From assembly GCA_965247395.1 (NCBI GenBank), contig OZ252012.1:558001-622000 (forward strand): DNA of 64,000 bases, given 5' to 3'. Under the pieces are notes generated by a model, which was not told the origin of the DNA, ran no database searches, and saw only the letters and a program-made list of their open reading frames with translations. Source of the DNA: CAYRJD01 sp965247395. Its GTDB lineage: Bacteria; Actinomycetota; Acidimicrobiia; Acidimicrobiales; Poriferisodalaceae. Both the position numbers and the translations under genes were made by a program. This document shows positions 63,002 through 64,000 of the stretch, one piece after another. Each line of letters begins with the position of its first letter. Within the stretch, counting starts at the first letter, position 1.

Positions 63002-64000
63002 CTAGATATTAGTCGCAGGATTTAACTGAGCTAATTCGACTGCGGTAGGAGGATCAGCACCTGGGCGTGAGCATGTAATCGCCGATGCCAGCACAGCACG
63101 TTCGGTGATCTGACGCCATTGAGTGGGAGTCACTCGCCCAAGTGAGGTTGAGCCGTCTGGCTGGGCGAGGCCGCCTCCCTGAGCCAGCCCACCAGTCGCA
63201 TTGAGTTCACTTGGGTGCCTGAGCTCATGAAGCGACGCAAGGACGGTTCCTACAAAGGTGTCTCCGGCGCCGACTGTGTCTGGGTTTTCAACCGTCTCTT
63301 GCGTCAGCGCCTCCTGTAACTCATCAAGGGGTTTGCCGGGCACCGTTATTGATTCATCACCGATTGACACAACACTCGACGTGTAGCAAGTCGCACCGCT
63401 TGCGCCGTAGGTGACAAATACCACCTCAGCTAGGCCGGATAGCAACTCGGCAGCGCAAGCGCTTGGTTCTCTGCCAGGCCAAATCCAGTCCAGATCTTCG
63501 TCTGAAGCTCGGTAGATGTGCGCACATTTCAACCAACGTTGATGGAAATGATCCCAACGCTCACGATCATCAATTATCTGCGGGCGAATATTAGGATCTA
63601 GCGAGATAAGCCCTGTGTGCTGTTCTGCCAGTTTTGCGAGCGCTTCGGCGGTGCGGCCACGGAATAAACCAAGCGTGCCGCCATGCATTATGTGCGGACC
63701 GCTGGCAGTTGTGCCATCAAGAGCCTGAAGGTCCGCTTTTGTTAGCTGGGTGTCAGCGGTGTTTGTGCCTTCGAAGTGGAACACCAGCTTGGGTGTGTGT
63801 TCAACAATCGTTCGTGCGGTTGGCTCTGGCCCACGTTCACAGGCGCTTAGGTCGACCCCGTTCTCGGTTAGGTAACTCCATATCAATTCGCCGTATTCAT
63901 CGGTGGATACACGCCCAACGAAGGCGCTCGGAACACCAAGGCGAGCAGCCGCAACTGCAACGTTTAAAGGCCCACCTCCCGGCACCGGTTGCGGCAACAT
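63002..64000 (-). CDS. PfkB-family carbohydrate kinase, N-terminus cut by the window edge
   Basis: At least 332 residues. The first visible motif GGGPLNVAVAAARLG is the sugar-binding part of PfkB kinases, usually at about residue 30-45, so roughly 25-30 residues lie beyond the window. The catalytic motif NPDTVGAGDTFVGT is near residue 245. It resembles fructokinases. An insert rich in Gly and Gln (TGGLAQGGGLAQPDGS, about 272-287) is unusual for the family. It phosphorylates a sugar, probably fructose, in the cytoplasm. Confidence 0.82.
   Translation of the reverse strand: MLPQPVPGGGPLNVAVAAARLGVPSAFVGRVSTDEYGELIWSYLTENGVDLSACERGPEPTARTIVEHTPKLVFHFEGTNTADTQLTKADLQALDGTTASGPHIMHGGTLGLFRGRTAEALAKLAEQHTGLISLDPNIRPQIIDDRERWDHFHQRWLKCAHIYRASDEDLDWIWPGREPSACAAELLSGLAEVVFVTYGASGATCYTSSVVSIGDESITVPGKPLDELQEALTQETVENPDTVGAGDTFVGTVLASLHELRHPSELNATGGLAQGGGLAQPDGSTSLGRVTPTQWRQITERAVLASAITCSRPGADPPTAVELAQLNPATNI

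Overview
The window looks like one contiguous piece of an actinobacterial chromosome, and I infer the class Acidimicrobiia (marine or freshwater). The strongest evidence is a complete Pup-proteasome locus on the minus strand (arc, dop, pup, prcB, prcA, pafA; 36.6-43.3 kb). It is flanked by genes that sit near it in other actinobacteria: trmI, tatA, tatC and a HelY-type helicase. An actinobacterial ferredoxin, a ThrH phosphatase and an SCO6745-family protein fit the same picture. GC content looks mid-50s by eye but was not computed. I saw no tRNA, rRNA, CRISPR array, insertion sequence or prophage. No gene-free stretch exceeds 300 bp; the longest are 17055-17323 and 21361-21618.

Layout. 0-1.9 kb: the end of a molybdate transporter operon (modA, modB, start of modC). 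1.9-4.7 kb: a metallo-beta-lactamase-fold hydrolase, a zinc alcohol dehydrogenase, and an AhpD/carboxymuconolactone-decarboxylase-like gene with an in-frame TGA at the second position of its CxxC motif. A strong hairpin follows that TGA, so I read the gene as a selenoprotein. 4.7-9.3 kb: a minus-strand operon of a kinase-like protein with a DUF6285 tail, an SRPBCC protein, an SCO6745-family protein and glutaminyl-tRNA synthetase. 9.4-13.5 kb: dihydroorotase, a lipid kinase, a small membrane protein and an MFS transporter. 13.6-17.1 kb: proS and fhs. 17.3-22.3 kb: a large SNF2 helicase, a small unknown protein and a DsbA-family protein. 22.4-28.8 kb: a ParC/ParE-type topoisomerase pair and a basic unknown protein. 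28.9-31.0 kb: a GNAT protein and a tandem-domain ThyX-like protein. 31.1-35.1 kb: a divergent lipid-kinase-like protein, HelY, TatC and TatA. 35.1-36.6 kb: GDPD and signal peptidase I. 36.6-43.3 kb: the proteasome locus.

43.4-48.3 kb: ferredoxin, trmI, three small envelope proteins, a PBP4-type peptidase, peroxiredoxin and thrH. 48.3-56.0 kb: an accessory metabolic region with a desaturase, an acyltransferase, a Baeyer-Villiger monooxygenase, an SDR, a VOC protein, an RraA-type aldolase, a RidA protein and a 2-keto-4-pentenoate hydratase-like enzyme. Together these resemble parts of an oxidative ring-cleavage or lower meta pathway. 56.1-60.4 kb: a ferric-iron ABC transporter with two DtxR-type operator palindromes. 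60.5-64 kb: acyl-CoA dehydrogenase, an HSL-type esterase and a PfkB sugar kinase cut by the window edge.

Many genes are joined by 4-base ATGA or GTGA stop/start overlaps, which implies extensive translational coupling and helped decide several starts. The observation most worth following up is the candidate AhpD-like selenoprotein with its bSECIS-like hairpin (4106-4684).
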